Numbered from the stretch's first letter, positions 49,301 through 59,842 are shown. The stretch is DNA of 64,000 nucleotides from Acidobacteriota bacterium (GCA_003158745.1 PMLC01000150.1:1-64000), one strand, 5' to 3'. The notes: generated from the letters alone by a model not told the origin. Numbers and translations: made by a program.

Positions 49301-50985
49301 GCGCGGCTTCCGTCCGTGGGTTCCAGGCCCAGCAGCAACACGGTGCGGGTCGCGATGCGTCCGAACGCAGGGGCGGCAACATCCGCAGCCCAGTAGTTGC
49401 TGACGGGCTCGTCAACACAGACGACGATCACGAGGCTCGGGTCGGGCATCGGCAGAAAGCCCGCAAACCACGCCACGTGGCGGCCGGCGCTATAACTGCC
49501 CGAGGATGCCCGCTGCGCCGTCCCAGTCTTGCCTGCCACCCGGTACCCCGGGACATCGGCCGCCTTGCCGGTGCCTTCTTCGACCACCGCCTCGAGCATC
49601 GAGGCGAGCCGAACGGCGACATCAGCGGGAAGCACACGGACTCTGGGTTGGGGCTGGTACGGGGTGATGGGTCGTCCCGAGCGGTCGCGCGTCTCGAACA
49701 CGAGACGGGGGTGCACGAGAAACCCACCGTTGGCGATCGCCGCATACGCCTGCGCGAGCTGAATCGTAGTAGCGCTGATCTCCTGGCCGAGGGCGAGGCC
49801 GGCGCGAGAGAGCGCGGACCAGGACTGCGGGCCGCGGTAGATCCCACGCGTCTCCGCCGGGAGCTCCACGCGGGTCGGCTGGCCGAACCCCATCCGGCGA
49901 ATTGTCTCGTCGAGCTGGTTCGTCCCGACGCGGTAGGCGATCCGAATCGCCCCCGCGTTCGACGACTTCGCGAGCACCTGCTGGACCGGCAGCAGGCCGT
50001 AACGCGCGTGGTCGTGGATGAAGACGTTGGCGATCTCCACGCCTCCCCCCGAGCAATCCACAAGCTCCGAGGGGTCGAGCACGCCGGCGGTCATCGCCGC
50101 CGCAACGATGAACGGCTTGAACGTCGAGCCAGGCTCGAGCGCATCCTCGACGGCACGGTTGCGCCGCCCCTCCGACGGGGATTGGCCCAGGTGACCGGGG
50201 TCGTACGAAGGGAGCGACGCCATGGCGAGCAACTCGCCGTCCCTGGGATCGATCACCACGGCGGAGGCTCCCTTGGCCCCCGTTTCGGCGATCGTCCGGG
50301 CGAGCTCCTGCTCCACCACCAGCTGGATTCGGCAGTCGATGGAGATGGCGAGCGACTGACCCGGACGTCCCCGCTTCTCCAGACGCAGGTCGAGGAACGT
50401 CGGCGACGTCTTGCCGTCGCGCAGCACCCGGTACACGCTCGGTACGCCGCGCAGCGTGCGGTCGTAGAACGCCTCGAGTCCGGCCTGGCCGTCGCCTTCG
50501 GCGTTGATGTACCCGACCACCGGGCCTGCGAGCGGGCCGTGCGGGTAGACCCGACGCTCCGTCCGGATCGTCCCGACGCTGCGTTGCCGCAGCTTGCCGA
50601 CTGCGTCCGTGATCTGCGGGTCGAGGTCCTTGGCAAGATAGAAGAAACCGTCGTGGTCGCGGAGCTGGGCCAGGACTGCGGAAGCCGGCTGTCCGACGAG
50701 CGGAGCAAGACCGGAAGCCACGCTGCCCCAAACCTCGCGCGGGATTTTGCGGGGATTGGCGTACACGGCAACACGCTCGAGACTGCCAGCCAGGAGCCGG
50801 CCATCCCTGCTGACGATGTCGCCGCGAGGTTCCTCGACCTCGAGAGGGTGCTCACGCTGTCGGGCCGAGCCGGACTCCCATGTCTTGTGATCGAGGACCT
50901 GGATCTGTAGGAGACGGAGCACCACTACGGCCACCCACGCCGATAGCGCCCACGCGATCCAACGCAGCCGCATGGTGTTCACCAT
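49297..50985 (-). CDS. ftsI: Penicillin-binding protein FtsI/PBP2-type transpeptidase
   Basis: LEPGSTFKPFIVAAAM, KSSNAG (SxN), VAGKTGTAQ (KTG). Confidence 0.96.
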   Translation of the reverse strand: MVNTMRLRWIAWALSAWVAVVVLRLLQIQVLDHKTWESGSARQREHPLEVEEPRGDIVSRDGRLLAGSLERVAVYANPRKIPREVWGSVASGLAPLVGQPASAVLAQLRDHDGFFYLAKDLDPQITDAVGKLRQRSVGTIRTERRVYPHGPLAGPVVGYINAEGDGQAGLEAFYDRTLRGVPSVYRVLRDGKTSPTFLDLRLEKRGRPGQSLAISIDCRIQLVVEQELARTIAETGAKGASAVVIDPRDGELLAMASLPSYDPGHLGQSPSEGRRNRAVEDALEPGSTFKPFIVAAAMTAGVLDPSELVDCSGGGVEIANVFIHDHARYGLLPVQQVLAKSSNAGAIRIAYRVGTNQLDETIRRMGFGQPTRVELPAETRGIYRGPQSWSALSRAGLALGQEISATTIQLAQAYAAIANGGFLVHPRLVFETRDRSGRPITPYQPQPRVRVLPADVAVRLASMLEAVVEEGTGKAADVPGYRVAGKTGTAQRASSGSYSAGRHVAWFAGFLPMPDPSLVIVVCVDEPVSNYWAADVAAPAFGRIATRTVLLLGLEPTDGSRA

Positions 50986-51386
50986 CAGCGAGCCCTTCGC
51001 TGGGTCCGCGGACGCGCAGGCTTCGGCGTGGGCTTCGGCGCCGGGAGGACGAGCTCTCCGGTCGACGTGAGGTGGGTAACCCTGCTGAGCTCGAGCGGTG
51101 CAAGGCCGAGGGCGTCCAGGTCCGCGGCGAGGATCGCCGGCGAGGTGAGCGCCTCGCGCTCGAGAACGAGACGCCGCTGCTCGCCCTCGAGACGGTCGAC
51201 CGTTCGCGAAACCTGGGCGATCTCGTACCGCATGCGCAGAGTCGCCTGACGGGGAGCGATGAACGCCGCCATGAGGACGCTCACGATCGCCGCCCCGACG
51301 AAGCAGAGGATCAACCACCGGCGCCAGCGCGTGTCGAGCTGCCGCCGCAGCCAGCTGTTCCTCGGACGATACCCACCGACTTTCAT
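50985..51386 (-). CDS. ftsL: FtsL-like small bitopic protein
   Basis: Single TM, leucine-zipper-like coil, position between rsmH and ftsI. Confidence 0.75.
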   Translation of the reverse strand: MKVGGYRPRNSWLRRQLDTRWRRWLILCFVGAAIVSVLMAAFIAPRQATLRMRYEIAQVSRTVDRLEGEQRRLVLEREALTSPAILAADLDALGLAPLELSRVTHLTSTGELVLPAPKPTPKPARPRTQRRAR

Positions 51387-52312
51387 CCCACTCTCCGGGC
51401 GATACGGAGCTTGGCCGAGCGTGCGCGCGGGTTGGCGTTCACCTCAACGTCGGTGGGCACTATCGGCCGTGGCGTGAGTACCTCGAGGAGGTGTTCGGGC
51501 TGGCACGTACAGGCGAAGCTGCCCGGCGGGCAGACACACCTCCCGGCGAGGTGGCGCAGAGTGCGCTTGACCAGGCGGTCCTCGAGGGAGTGAAACGCGA
51601 TGACCGCCAGCCGTCCGCCCGGGCTCAGCAGGCGCGCGGCCTGCTCGACTGCGAGCGGTATGCCCTCGAGCTCGCGGTTGGTTGCAATGCGAAGCGCCTG
51701 AAACGTGCGAGTCGCCGGGTCGATTCGACCGCGCGCGGATCCCAGGGCGGAGTGAACCACGCGGCGGAGCTCCGCGGTCGTGCGGAGTGGCTGCTTCATC
51801 CGCGCGCGGACGATCGCCCGCGCGATCCGCCTGGCCCGAGGCTCCTCACCGAAGTCGCGCAGGACCCGCACGAGCTCCTCCTCCCCGATGTTGGCCAGGA
51901 GCTCCCCGGCGGTCTCTCCGTCGGGGCCGAAGCGCATGTCGAGGGTTGCGTCGTGACGGAAGGAGAAACCGCGAGCCGGCGTGTCCAGCTGCAGGGAAGA
52001 GACGCCGAGATCGAACAAGACCCCGTCTGCGGCCGCAAACCCATAGGCGCGGGCCACCTCGGCGAGCTGCCAGTATGAGGCGACGACGAGGACAACCCGA
52101 TTCCCGAAGCTCTCCAGACGCTGACGCGCCAAGGCGAGTGCCTCGGGGTCGACATCCAACCCGAGGACTCGAACCGAGGGGTAGCGGACGAGAAGTGCCG
52201 CTGCGTGACCTCCGAGGCCGACCGTGGCGTCCACGATCAGGCCGGTTCCAGGAGGTGCCAGCGCCTCCACGACTTGCGCGAGCAGTACAGGCTGGTGTTG
52301 GGACGGACACAT
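51383..52312 (-). CDS. rsmH: 16S rRNA (cytosine1402-N4)-methyltransferase
   Basis: HQPVLLAQVVEALAPPGTGLIVDATVGLGGHAAALL...DGVLFDLGVSSLQLDTPARGFSF. Confidence 0.97.
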   Translation of the reverse strand: MCPSQHQPVLLAQVVEALAPPGTGLIVDATVGLGGHAAALLVRYPSVRVLGLDVDPEALALARQRLESFGNRVVLVVASYWQLAEVARAYGFAAADGVLFDLGVSSLQLDTPARGFSFRHDATLDMRFGPDGETAGELLANIGEEELVRVLRDFGEEPRARRIARAIVRARMKQPLRTTAELRRVVHSALGSARGRIDPATRTFQALRIATNRELEGIPLAVEQAARLLSPGGRLAVIAFHSLEDRLVKRTLRHLAGRCVCPPGSFACTCQPEHLLEVLTPRPIVPTDVEVNANPRARSAKLRIARRVG

Positions 52313-52318
52313 CGCGCA

Positions 52319-52759
52319 TCACTGTTCCAGTGCTGCGAGCGCGGCCAGCTCCTCGTTCGTGAACGGGGTCGCGAGTTCCGCCTGGGCCCGGTCTCGCGCC
52401 ACGACCGCCAGGAAACGGCCGCGCCCCGACACGACGACTTCACCGTTGACCCCCAGCACATCGCGCAAGAGTGCGGGCACGAGCACTCGCCCCTGGGTGT
52501 CCATCTCGTCCTCCTGACCGTAGTTGGCGTGTTCCAGCAGGCGCTGCACCAGCGGATCCAGTGAGGGGCGCGCGAGGAACCGCCGCTCAAGCTCCTCCCA
52601 CACAGACAGGGGATAGACACGGAGCTCGAGCGGCCCCAGCGATGTCACGAACACCCGAGAGCCGTACCACTCCTCGAGCTGACCCTTGAGACGCGCGGGT
52701 AGCTTCAGGCGACCCTTATCATCAACGGTGGCCTGGTAGCTTCCGCGAAAAGTCTCCAT
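52319..52759 (-). CDS. mraZ: Division/cell-wall cluster transcriptional regulator MraZ
   Basis: METFRGSYQATVDDKGRLKLPARLKGQLEEWYGSRVFVTSL...QGRVLVPALLRDVLG. Confidence 0.96.
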   Translation of the reverse strand: METFRGSYQATVDDKGRLKLPARLKGQLEEWYGSRVFVTSLGPLELRVYPLSVWEELERRFLARPSLDPLVQRLLEHANYGQEDEMDTQGRVLVPALLRDVLGVNGEVVVSGRGRFLAVVARDRAQAELATPFTNEELAALAALEQ

Positions 52760-52793
52760 GCTCCCCTCCAAAAGCCTGCAGAATCGGGGCGTG

Positions 52794-52862
52794 GGCCACG
52801 ATGGTCCACTTCGCTCCACTTTTGTCCACCGCTATGATGAGGGTGCCACGGTGGACTGTCAA
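52794..52862 (-). promoter_or_regulatory. Predicted dcw promoter and MraZ-box array
   Basis: Minus strand: TTGACA (52862-52857), 17-bp spacer, CATCAT (52839-52834), then GTGGACAAAA GTGGAGCGAA GTGGACCATC GTGGCC in 10-bp register. Confidence 0.8.
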
Positions 52863-52908
52863 GATGCTGGGGTTGTCGGATGGGATCTCAGCAGGCGCTG
52901 AGTCGGGC

Positions 52909-53862
52909 CTACTTGCTGGCGGTCATCAGCTCGGGGTGAACTTCGAGGACGTAGCGCTTCTTGAGTTCGGTCACGACACTCGAAAGGTGCGAGCGGTAGC
53001 GGTCCGAGAGCTCGCGCTGCCGAAGCTCTTCCTCGACGTCGTTGAAGGGCTTGACCGTGGGTGGGATGCGTTCGAGGAGGCGGACGATGTGCACACCGGC
53101 CGGGCTCGTGAACGGATCGGAAATCTCCCCGGCCTTGAGTTTCGCCACCACGTCACGAACCTCGCCGCGCATGTCCGCTGTGAGCACGGTCCCGAGGTCG
53201 CCGCCGGTCCCGTGACCGGCATCAACCTCCGCCTGAACGAGCGCCTTGAAATCGCCTCCCGAGCGGGCCGCGGCCACCAGGCGCCGCGCCGCAGCGAGCT
53301 TGGAATCGTCGTCCCCCTTCTCGGCCCCGACCGAGAACACGATGTGCTCCAGATGCACCCGCTCACCAATGGTGAATTGGTCTTTTTCGCGCTCAAAGCG
53401 CTGTCGCAGTTCGGACTCAGTGATCGGGAGGTCGCCCACCTCTCGCCTGAGCAGGCGGTTCACAAGCAGGTTGTCGTGGATCCTCGCTCTCAGGCCGTCG
53501 AGCGTCATACCCATGTCGTGCAGCGCGGCCTCGAAGGCGGCGTCGTCCTTTACGTGGTTTTGGTCCCTGAGCTCCTGGATCGCCCCGTTAAGCTCGTCAC
53601 TCGAAACTTCAAGCTTGAGCTCCTCGGCCCGTTCCAGCATGCACAGCTCATCGGCCGCATCCTGGATGAACTCGGGGTACTGATCGAGCGGGACCGGCTT
53701 GCCGGTCTGCGCCGCCCGCTCGTTGGCGCGCTGGCGAATGTCGGCGGTGGTCAGAATGCGGTCGTTGACGCGAACGACGATGCCCTCTACGAGCCGTCGT
53801 TCTCCGCTTGCCGCAGAGACGGTCGCAATCAGGACAGGAAGAACAAGAGCACTCAATCTCAT
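52909..53862 (-). CDS. SurA-like peptidylprolyl isomerase (parvulin domain)
   Basis: VVRVNDRILTTADIRQR...HLEHIVFSV...GGDLGTVLTADMRGEVRDVVAKLKAGEISDPFTSPAGVHIVRLLER. Confidence 0.88.
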   Translation of the reverse strand: MRLSALVLPVLIATVSAASGERRLVEGIVVRVNDRILTTADIRQRANERAAQTGKPVPLDQYPEFIQDAADELCMLERAEELKLEVSSDELNGAIQELRDQNHVKDDAAFEAALHDMGMTLDGLRARIHDNLLVNRLLRREVGDLPITESELRQRFEREKDQFTIGERVHLEHIVFSVGAEKGDDDSKLAAARRLVAAARSGGDFKALVQAEVDAGHGTGGDLGTVLTADMRGEVRDVVAKLKAGEISDPFTSPAGVHIVRLLERIPPTVKPFNDVEEELRQRELSDRYRSHLSSVVTELKKRYVLEVHPELMTASK

Positions 53863-54725
53863 GGTGTCACCTCGAACGGGTTGCGGCACGGGAAGCTCAC
53901 GCCGGCACAGTCCACCCGGACCCCTACCCTGGATGCGAGCACCATCAGGCAGCTCCGCTGGGTGGCATCCGCTTGTGCCGCGGCCAGTTGGACGCGGGCT
54001 CGGTCGCGAAGAGCCGGATCGGGGCCGCTACCGGGGTTACGTCGTTCCATCGCCTGAAACACGTGCCAGCCGGCGTTGCTGGGCACGGGTTCGCTGACCT
54101 CTCCCTCCGAGAGGCCGAACACGGCGGCCTCGAACTCGGGGGGGAGCTGACCACGCTCGACCCATCCCAGCATCCCGCCGTCGGCAGCGTTCGGGGCGCG
54201 TGAGAGCTCTCGCGAGAGCCTCACAAAGTCCTCACCCGAACGCGAGCGGTCGCGCGCACTCCGGGCGGTCGACTGATCGGGAAGGACGAGCTGCCGGAGC
54301 TTGATGCGCTCTCCACCGCTTGCGAACTCGGGGTGCGCGGCAAGGTACGCATCCACCTGCGAACTCGATGGCTGCGGTGAGGGCGGGCAAAGCGCACTCG
54401 CGAGATCGCGGACGCGTGCGCTGCGGGCGGTCGGTGTCAGGTCGTGGTCGCCCGGAGACGGATTGGCTGCGAGCACAACCTCTTCGTCGAGGAACCGCTC
54501 GAAGAGTGCCCCGGCGAGTTCGGGCGACACGTCGGAGAGGGAGCGCCCGGTCTGGGAGCTGACGAAAGCCGAGAGATTCTCGATCGTCACCTTGCGATCG
54601 CCCACGATCGCAAGCCGCCCCGACGCTCCGCGGCAGCTGAGAGCAGCCACGACCGACAGGAGGATGAGACAGCGACGTTCGAACCCGCCCACGGGCCGGA
54701 GTCTAACACGCAGCATATCGAGCAC
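53859..54725 (-). CDS. PpiC-type peptidylprolyl isomerase
   Basis: LRQLVLPDQSTARSARDRSRSGEDFVRLSRELSRAPNAADGGMLGWVERGQLPPEFEAAVFGLSEGEVSEPVPSNAGWHVFQ; overlaps the next gene by 4 nt. Confidence 0.85.
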   Translation of the reverse strand: MLDMLRVRLRPVGGFERRCLILLSVVAALSCRGASGRLAIVGDRKVTIENLSAFVSSQTGRSLSDVSPELAGALFERFLDEEVVLAANPSPGDHDLTPTARSARVRDLASALCPPSPQPSSSQVDAYLAAHPEFASGGERIKLRQLVLPDQSTARSARDRSRSGEDFVRLSRELSRAPNAADGGMLGWVERGQLPPEFEAAVFGLSEGEVSEPVPSNAGWHVFQAMERRNPGSGPDPALRDRARVQLAAAQADATQRSCLMVLASRVGVRVDCAGVSFPCRNPFEVTP

Positions 54726-54788
54726 ATGGGATTCGACGGCCGGGGTCCGAACGTCGGTGCCGACTGGTCGGGAGGTTGCCCGGCACGA

Positions 54789-55865
54789 TCACGGGAGTAC
54801 GCGCGGCGGGTTGAGGTAGCGCGCCAGGAACGCGTAGATCTCCCGACGGGCCTGGCGGGCCAGCACGGTGTCCATGCGATCGAAGCTGTGACCGCCGGGG
54901 GCGTCCTGGTACACCTTGTACTCGAACTTCTTTCCTGCGGCCTTCAGCGCCTGGATGAGGTGCTCGACTTCGATGACGTTGACGTCCTCGTCGTTCGTGT
55001 TGGTGTGGATGAGAAGAGGAACCGCGAGCTTGTCGACGCTCCAGACCGGAGAGCGCCGCTTGTACTCTGCGAGGTCTTCTTGGACCGTCTTGCCGATGTG
55101 GTACTTGGCCGAGAAGTCGTCCTCATAGCTCTTGCCCTGGTACCCCATGCGCTGGACGAGATCGGACACCGGCACACCCGCGAAGACACACGCGTAGTCC
55201 TTGGGGTGGGCGAACGTCTCCATCAGAACGATGAGACCTCCGTGGCTCCAGCCGATCAGGCCGACGCGCTGGGGGTCGACGAAGTCGAAGTTCTCCACCG
55301 CCCAGTTCCGGCTCGCGTGGATGTCGTCCACCTCCCGGCCGCCGTAGTCGATGAGTTCGTAGAAGTCACGCCCGTAGCCCGTCGAGCCTCGGTAATCCGG
55401 CGCCACGACGACGTACCCCTGTGCCACGAGCTCGCGGATGATGTGCGCGTGGTAGGTCGTGAAGTCGGCGTGAACTCCGCCGTGGGGGAGGATCAGCATC
55501 GGCAGCTTCTCGCCAGCCTTGTGGTCCCTCGGTACGAACGTGTAGGTGTAAAACTTGATCGGGTTGCCCGCGCCTAAACCGGTGGGGTTGGGCTGGTTCG
55601 CCGTGGGCGGACCGGCGATGCGCCACTTGTCGACTACCGCGACGTCACCCACGCTTTGAAACCAGGCGATATCGTCGATGGCTTTGGCGAGCGCGTCGAG
55701 GCGCTGTTCGAGCCCTTGCTGAGCATCACTCAGCTCCTGAATCTGTTTGACCAATGGCTCCGGCGGTGGCGGCGGCTGGGCAGCGGCGGAAGCAGCGGCT
55801 TCGGCGAACAGCACTCCCACAATCATCGCGGAAGAGATGAGTCGTGCTAGCACGTGCGCCTCCAT
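54789..55865 (-). CDS. S9-type alpha/beta hydrolase (prolyl oligopeptidase-like), signal peptide
   Basis: LPMLILPHGGVHADF...VVVAPDYRGSTGYGRDFYELIDYGGREVDD...VGLIGWSHGGLIVLM (GxSxG-type). Confidence 0.9.
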   Translation of the reverse strand: MEAHVLARLISSAMIVGVLFAEAAASAAAQPPPPPEPLVKQIQELSDAQQGLEQRLDALAKAIDDIAWFQSVGDVAVVDKWRIAGPPTANQPNPTGLGAGNPIKFYTYTFVPRDHKAGEKLPMLILPHGGVHADFTTYHAHIIRELVAQGYVVVAPDYRGSTGYGRDFYELIDYGGREVDDIHASRNWAVENFDFVDPQRVGLIGWSHGGLIVLMETFAHPKDYACVFAGVPVSDLVQRMGYQGKSYEDDFSAKYHIGKTVQEDLAEYKRRSPVWSVDKLAVPLLIHTNTNDEDVNVIEVEHLIQALKAAGKKFEYKVYQDAPGGHSFDRMDTVLARQARREIYAFLARYLNPPRVLP

Positions 55866-56119
55866 GACGACGTAGCTCCGTCTGCGCTTGGGATCTCCCC
55901 CCAAGAGCGAGTTCCGCCTTGCAGGAGAAGGGCTTGGCGGTATGGAGGGGGCCAAACTTCCACGAACCGGTTGCCACCTGGACCAAGCGACATCATCATC
56001 CTCCACCAACGCAATAGACTGGGACACGAGCCTCATCGTCAGTGTACGCTGCCGGTCCCGGGCGCGATGGCACGACAGGGCACACCGAATTCAATCTCGC
56101 TCTGACTTCTCCGGTCCGA

Positions 56120-56995
56120 TCAGCCGTTTGGCTGAGTGGCCGGAGGGTGAGGCGGCTGCATCGCCGGTGGTTTCGGCCGCAGTTCGAGCGGTATCGGGTT
56201 CGCGAAGAGCTTCTTCGCTTCGGAGATAGGAATTACGTGGTACTGGAGGCGATCCACACGGCTATGGGTCTTCTCGACCCCGGCCTCATCGAGCCCAGTG
56301 AGTTTCTGCTCCTTGTAGAAAGTCACGTCCTTGACCTCGACCGGTTCTCGCCAAGTGAAACGCATGCCGTCGGCGGTCACACCCTTTCCAAGGTCGGTAA
56401 ACGGGCTTTCTGCCCGTACGACCGCGAAGCTGGTGCTATCGATGAGGATCGTCCACGTCGTCGCGATCTGCGGCGTGCTGAAGAACATCCTCGGAACGGA
56501 GACCGTCAGCTGCCAGACCGGGTGACCTTTAAGCTGGGCGGCTTTGACCTCCTGAACCTCGACCCCGTCCCACGTGAGCGAGAACGGCAGGAGCGTCGGG
56601 AACAGGGAGGTGGTCAGCTGCCGCTTCACAATGCGGGCCGTGGACAGTCGCGTGTCCGGCTTTTCATTGATGACGGCCCAGCCCCCGCTGCCGTCGTCGC
56701 CTGCGACCACCTTCTTGTCGGGATTCTCGTACCTTCCAGGGATCGGGCCTGGAGCCAGGAAGTAGTTGTTCTGCAACGTGGTGGTGATGCTCCCTTCCTG
56801 GGACACCTCCTCACTCCTGGTCGCAAGGCCCACGATTCCAAGGTCCGTGAACGCCTTGAGGCCACCGGCAGCATCACAGGCGCGACGGACCACTTCCTCG
56901 GAAGTCGGAATGGCAGGCGGCTCCTGCGCCACTGCCAACGCTGCGACCACGAGCCCGAAACCAAGAATCACCGAAGACCTCCACTGGTAACCCAT
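56120..56995 (-). CDS. Secreted hypothetical protein, outer-membrane-lipoprotein-sorting-like
   Basis: Signal-like N-terminus MGYQWRSSVILGFGLVVAALAVAQEPPAIPTSEEVVRRACDAAGG. Confidence 0.6.
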   Translation of the reverse strand: MGYQWRSSVILGFGLVVAALAVAQEPPAIPTSEEVVRRACDAAGGLKAFTDLGIVGLATRSEEVSQEGSITTTLQNNYFLAPGPIPGRYENPDKKVVAGDDGSGGWAVINEKPDTRLSTARIVKRQLTTSLFPTLLPFSLTWDGVEVQEVKAAQLKGHPVWQLTVSVPRMFFSTPQIATTWTILIDSTSFAVVRAESPFTDLGKGVTADGMRFTWREPVEVKDVTFYKEQKLTGLDEAGVEKTHSRVDRLQYHVIPISEAKKLFANPIPLELRPKPPAMQPPHPPATQPNG

Positions 56996-57490
56996 CACAT
57001 GTCTCCCCTCTACGGCATCGAAACTGGTGCCGCGCGGTGGGACCGATCGCCCTGCGCCACACCACTTAGTGCCGTCTTGGCCTGCCAAGGCGGCATCGTC
57101 GCACCGCAGGCGGCATTGTGCCACGAGCGATTGAAACCCAACTCTATAGTCGTCCCGACATTGCTTCGATCGCAACACTGAGTTCGAGACGGCCCCGTGG
57201 CAAGCCCGTCACCTTCATGGGCCGGCTCAGGAATTTGTTAGCGAGAAACGTGCCAAACGCGGCGCCGACTTGGGAGCAGGTGGAGAGCACGCAGGGTCTC
57301 GAGCGGCCGGGAGGGCGGATGGAGTGGCCGCGGGACTCTCCGCCAGGACAGCTCGGGTGGTCGCTTGTCAAGACGGTGGCAGAAGGGAAAGCGGAGGCCG
57401 ATTCACTCGGCCGGACCGAGGGGGGCTCGGGGGGCGCGAGGCAGGGGGAAAGGGAAGGGGGGCCGAAATGCCCCCCGCATCAGATAGTAC

Positions 57491-57567
<77 letters not shown>

Positions 57568-57616
57568 ACCTGGCGGACCGAGAGCTTACACCACGACTGC
57601 ATCCCTCGCAACCCGT

Positions 57617-59842
57617 TCAGTGCGAGAGGGAATCGAGGCCGCCCTTGATGTCAAGGAACGTCCCCAACCCTGTGAGGTCGATCGAGATGCGATAGTCGCG
57701 TTGCTGGTATGGGGCGATCCGGTAGTCGTGATACTGAACCGTGGCACTCCAGCAGCTCCCTCGCCACCGGAAAACGTACCTGTGGTCAAGGAGCTCCTTC
57801 TGATGGAGATCGTAGGCGATCTGACTCTCCAGCCGCCACGGGGCGCCCTTCGGGCCTATGGCGAAGAAGAGGCGTGTCTGCGACGATGTGACTTGCCCCG
57901 TAGGGTCGTAGCTCGAGAACCACGTGAGGTTGAGTCCGGTGGGCCCGCTGGTGTAGCCACCCGTGAACGACGTGGTGTACAGCTTGTGAGTCACAGGATC
58001 GAAGTCGACGCGGGAGTCGAGGGTCGCTGTCGGCAGAGGCGAGATTCGCAGCCAGACGTCCAGCGGGAGCTTCTGGCTCGCAGGAAGTGGCGTCGTCGCC
58101 CCTGTAGTCGGGTCGTAGATCTGCCGGGCAACGGTGAGAGGGTCCGATAGCGAGTACGCCTGGCTGATCTCCAGGCTCGCCACCTGCCGGCTTCCGGCCG
58201 GGCCGCTCTTGAGCAGGAGATAGTTGCCGAACGTCCACGTCACTTGGTTGGTCACCAACACCGAGTCGCGTTCGTCGAAGACTGGGATCGGGGAGCTCGT
58301 AGAATTGTCGAGGTTACCGCCGGGATTCGAGATGTAAGTGTACTCGATGCGCGGTTCGATCAGGTGTTTCAGCTTGTCACCGTTCGCTTCGGTCCAGACG
58401 CGGGAGAGCGATGGCCCCACGATGTCAAGCCCCGCGGTGCCGTAGTGGCGGGAGACCGGCTCGTCTATGAATTGCATGTGGTCGGTCGAGTATTGTGCGG
58501 TGTAGTACGTCTCCCGTGCACCAATCGTCGGCGTGATGTTGAGCCAGGCAAGTCCCGGCGTGAGCAGGCTTAGCGTGGGGAAAACGTCGATGCGTCCATA
58601 ACGGCCGCGCAATGTCGCAGACTTGTCGACCTGAACCTCGTCCATGAGACCGTTGGCGGCGACGTAGAGCGCCGTCGAGCCTATGCGAGTCGAGCGCAGC
58701 CGGTATTCGAGCTCACCCAACCGATCGAGCGTGACCTCGGAGGTCGCGCCGCTGGTGGGGTCCGTGTAGAACGTCTGGTTGTGGTCGGCGCGAAAGGTCA
58801 GGGCCTGCGGTCCCCACGTCCGTGCGAGGTTGAAGTAGGAATATAGGGTCCGAACCCCGGTTTGGAAGGACGTCCCCTCGAAGTTCTGAAAGAAGTTGAT
58901 GTCTGACAGTTCCTGGAGCTGGACGTGCAGGGTGTAGCCGTCGGGGAAGAGCTGGTTGTACTTGCCGTTTGCCTTCCACTCCCAGCGTTTGGTGGTGCGA
59001 TCCCAGATAAACTCATCGGTGAGATCACCGTACCCATGGTCGGCCGGCGCCCAGCGCACCTCACTGCCGAACCCGAAGTAGTTCTTCGTGTAAAGGTCGA
59101 GGAACAGCGTGGTGTCGAAAGAGCGCGACAGGGGCCAGAAGAACGAGTTGCCGATGTAGACGCCGCGCTGGCTGGAGAATCCAAACGACGGCACAAGGAA
59201 GCCGGCGGCTCGGTCCCGCTTCACCGGCCAGAGGAGACGCGGCGTGTAGAAGATCGGCACGCCGCGGACTTTGAGCGCGGCACCGCGGAAGTGGCCGTAC
59301 CCTTCCAGCTGTATGACTGCGTCCTGGACTTCGATACTCCAAGGAGGCGCCTTGGCGGTCAGGTCGCAACTGGTGAAGGTGCCCCGGTGGAAACGAAAGT
59401 GATCTTCGTCCAGCTTTTCCATTTCCTGACCGCGGAAGTGGTAAACGGGCGGGAAGAACGCTTCGACCTCGTAAAACGTGCCGGTCTTCGACCGCAGGTC
59501 GAAGTCCATACGGCTACACACGATGCGCGCCTGACCCTGATCGAGAATGACGTTCCCCTTGGCGTGCATCCGCATCGTGGCGAGGTCGACTTCGACCTCG
59601 TCACAGCGGAGTGTGATGTCCTGATAGCTCGCGTGGACGTCGCCCTGGCCGCACCAGAGCGTGTCCTGCACCCATTGCTGGTGGATCGCGTCGAGCGTGA
59701 CGAGGTCCCCGGCCGCCGGTGCCTGGGCGGCAACCGGCGCGCAGGTCAGGAGGGCAGCGGAGAGACCGACCACGGCAGCGAGGCCGCCGGAAGGCCGCAC
59801 CAACGCCGCGAGTGGAACGCGACTTGCAAGCCCTTGTGTCAA
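57617..59842 (-). CDS. lptD: LPS-assembly protein LptD
   Basis: ITLRCDEVEVDLATMRMHAKGNVILDQG (OstA-like), IFYTPRLLWPVKRDRAAGFLVPSFGFSSQRGVYIGNSFFWPLSRSFDTTLFLDLYTKNYFGFGSEVRW; TTG start proposed. Confidence 0.93.
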   Translation of the reverse strand: MTQGLASRVPLAALVRPSGGLAAVVGLSAALLTCAPVAAQAPAAGDLVTLDAIHQQWVQDTLWCGQGDVHASYQDITLRCDEVEVDLATMRMHAKGNVILDQGQARIVCSRMDFDLRSKTGTFYEVEAFFPPVYHFRGQEMEKLDEDHFRFHRGTFTSCDLTAKAPPWSIEVQDAVIQLEGYGHFRGAALKVRGVPIFYTPRLLWPVKRDRAAGFLVPSFGFSSQRGVYIGNSFFWPLSRSFDTTLFLDLYTKNYFGFGSEVRWAPADHGYGDLTDEFIWDRTTKRWEWKANGKYNQLFPDGYTLHVQLQELSDINFFQNFEGTSFQTGVRTLYSYFNLARTWGPQALTFRADHNQTFYTDPTSGATSEVTLDRLGELEYRLRSTRIGSTALYVAANGLMDEVQVDKSATLRGRYGRIDVFPTLSLLTPGLAWLNITPTIGARETYYTAQYSTDHMQFIDEPVSRHYGTAGLDIVGPSLSRVWTEANGDKLKHLIEPRIEYTYISNPGGNLDNSTSSPIPVFDERDSVLVTNQVTWTFGNYLLLKSGPAGSRQVASLEISQAYSLSDPLTVARQIYDPTTGATTPLPASQKLPLDVWLRISPLPTATLDSRVDFDPVTHKLYTTSFTGGYTSGPTGLNLTWFSSYDPTGQVTSSQTRLFFAIGPKGAPWRLESQIAYDLHQKELLDHRYVFRWRGSCWSATVQYHDYRIAPYQQRDYRISIDLTGLGTFLDIKGGLDSLSH

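Noticed and set aside
57085-57125. Short direct repeat GGCGGCATCGTCGCACCGCA / GGCGGCATTGTGCCACGAGC
   Set aside because: Only two imperfect 20-nt copies; likely trivial.
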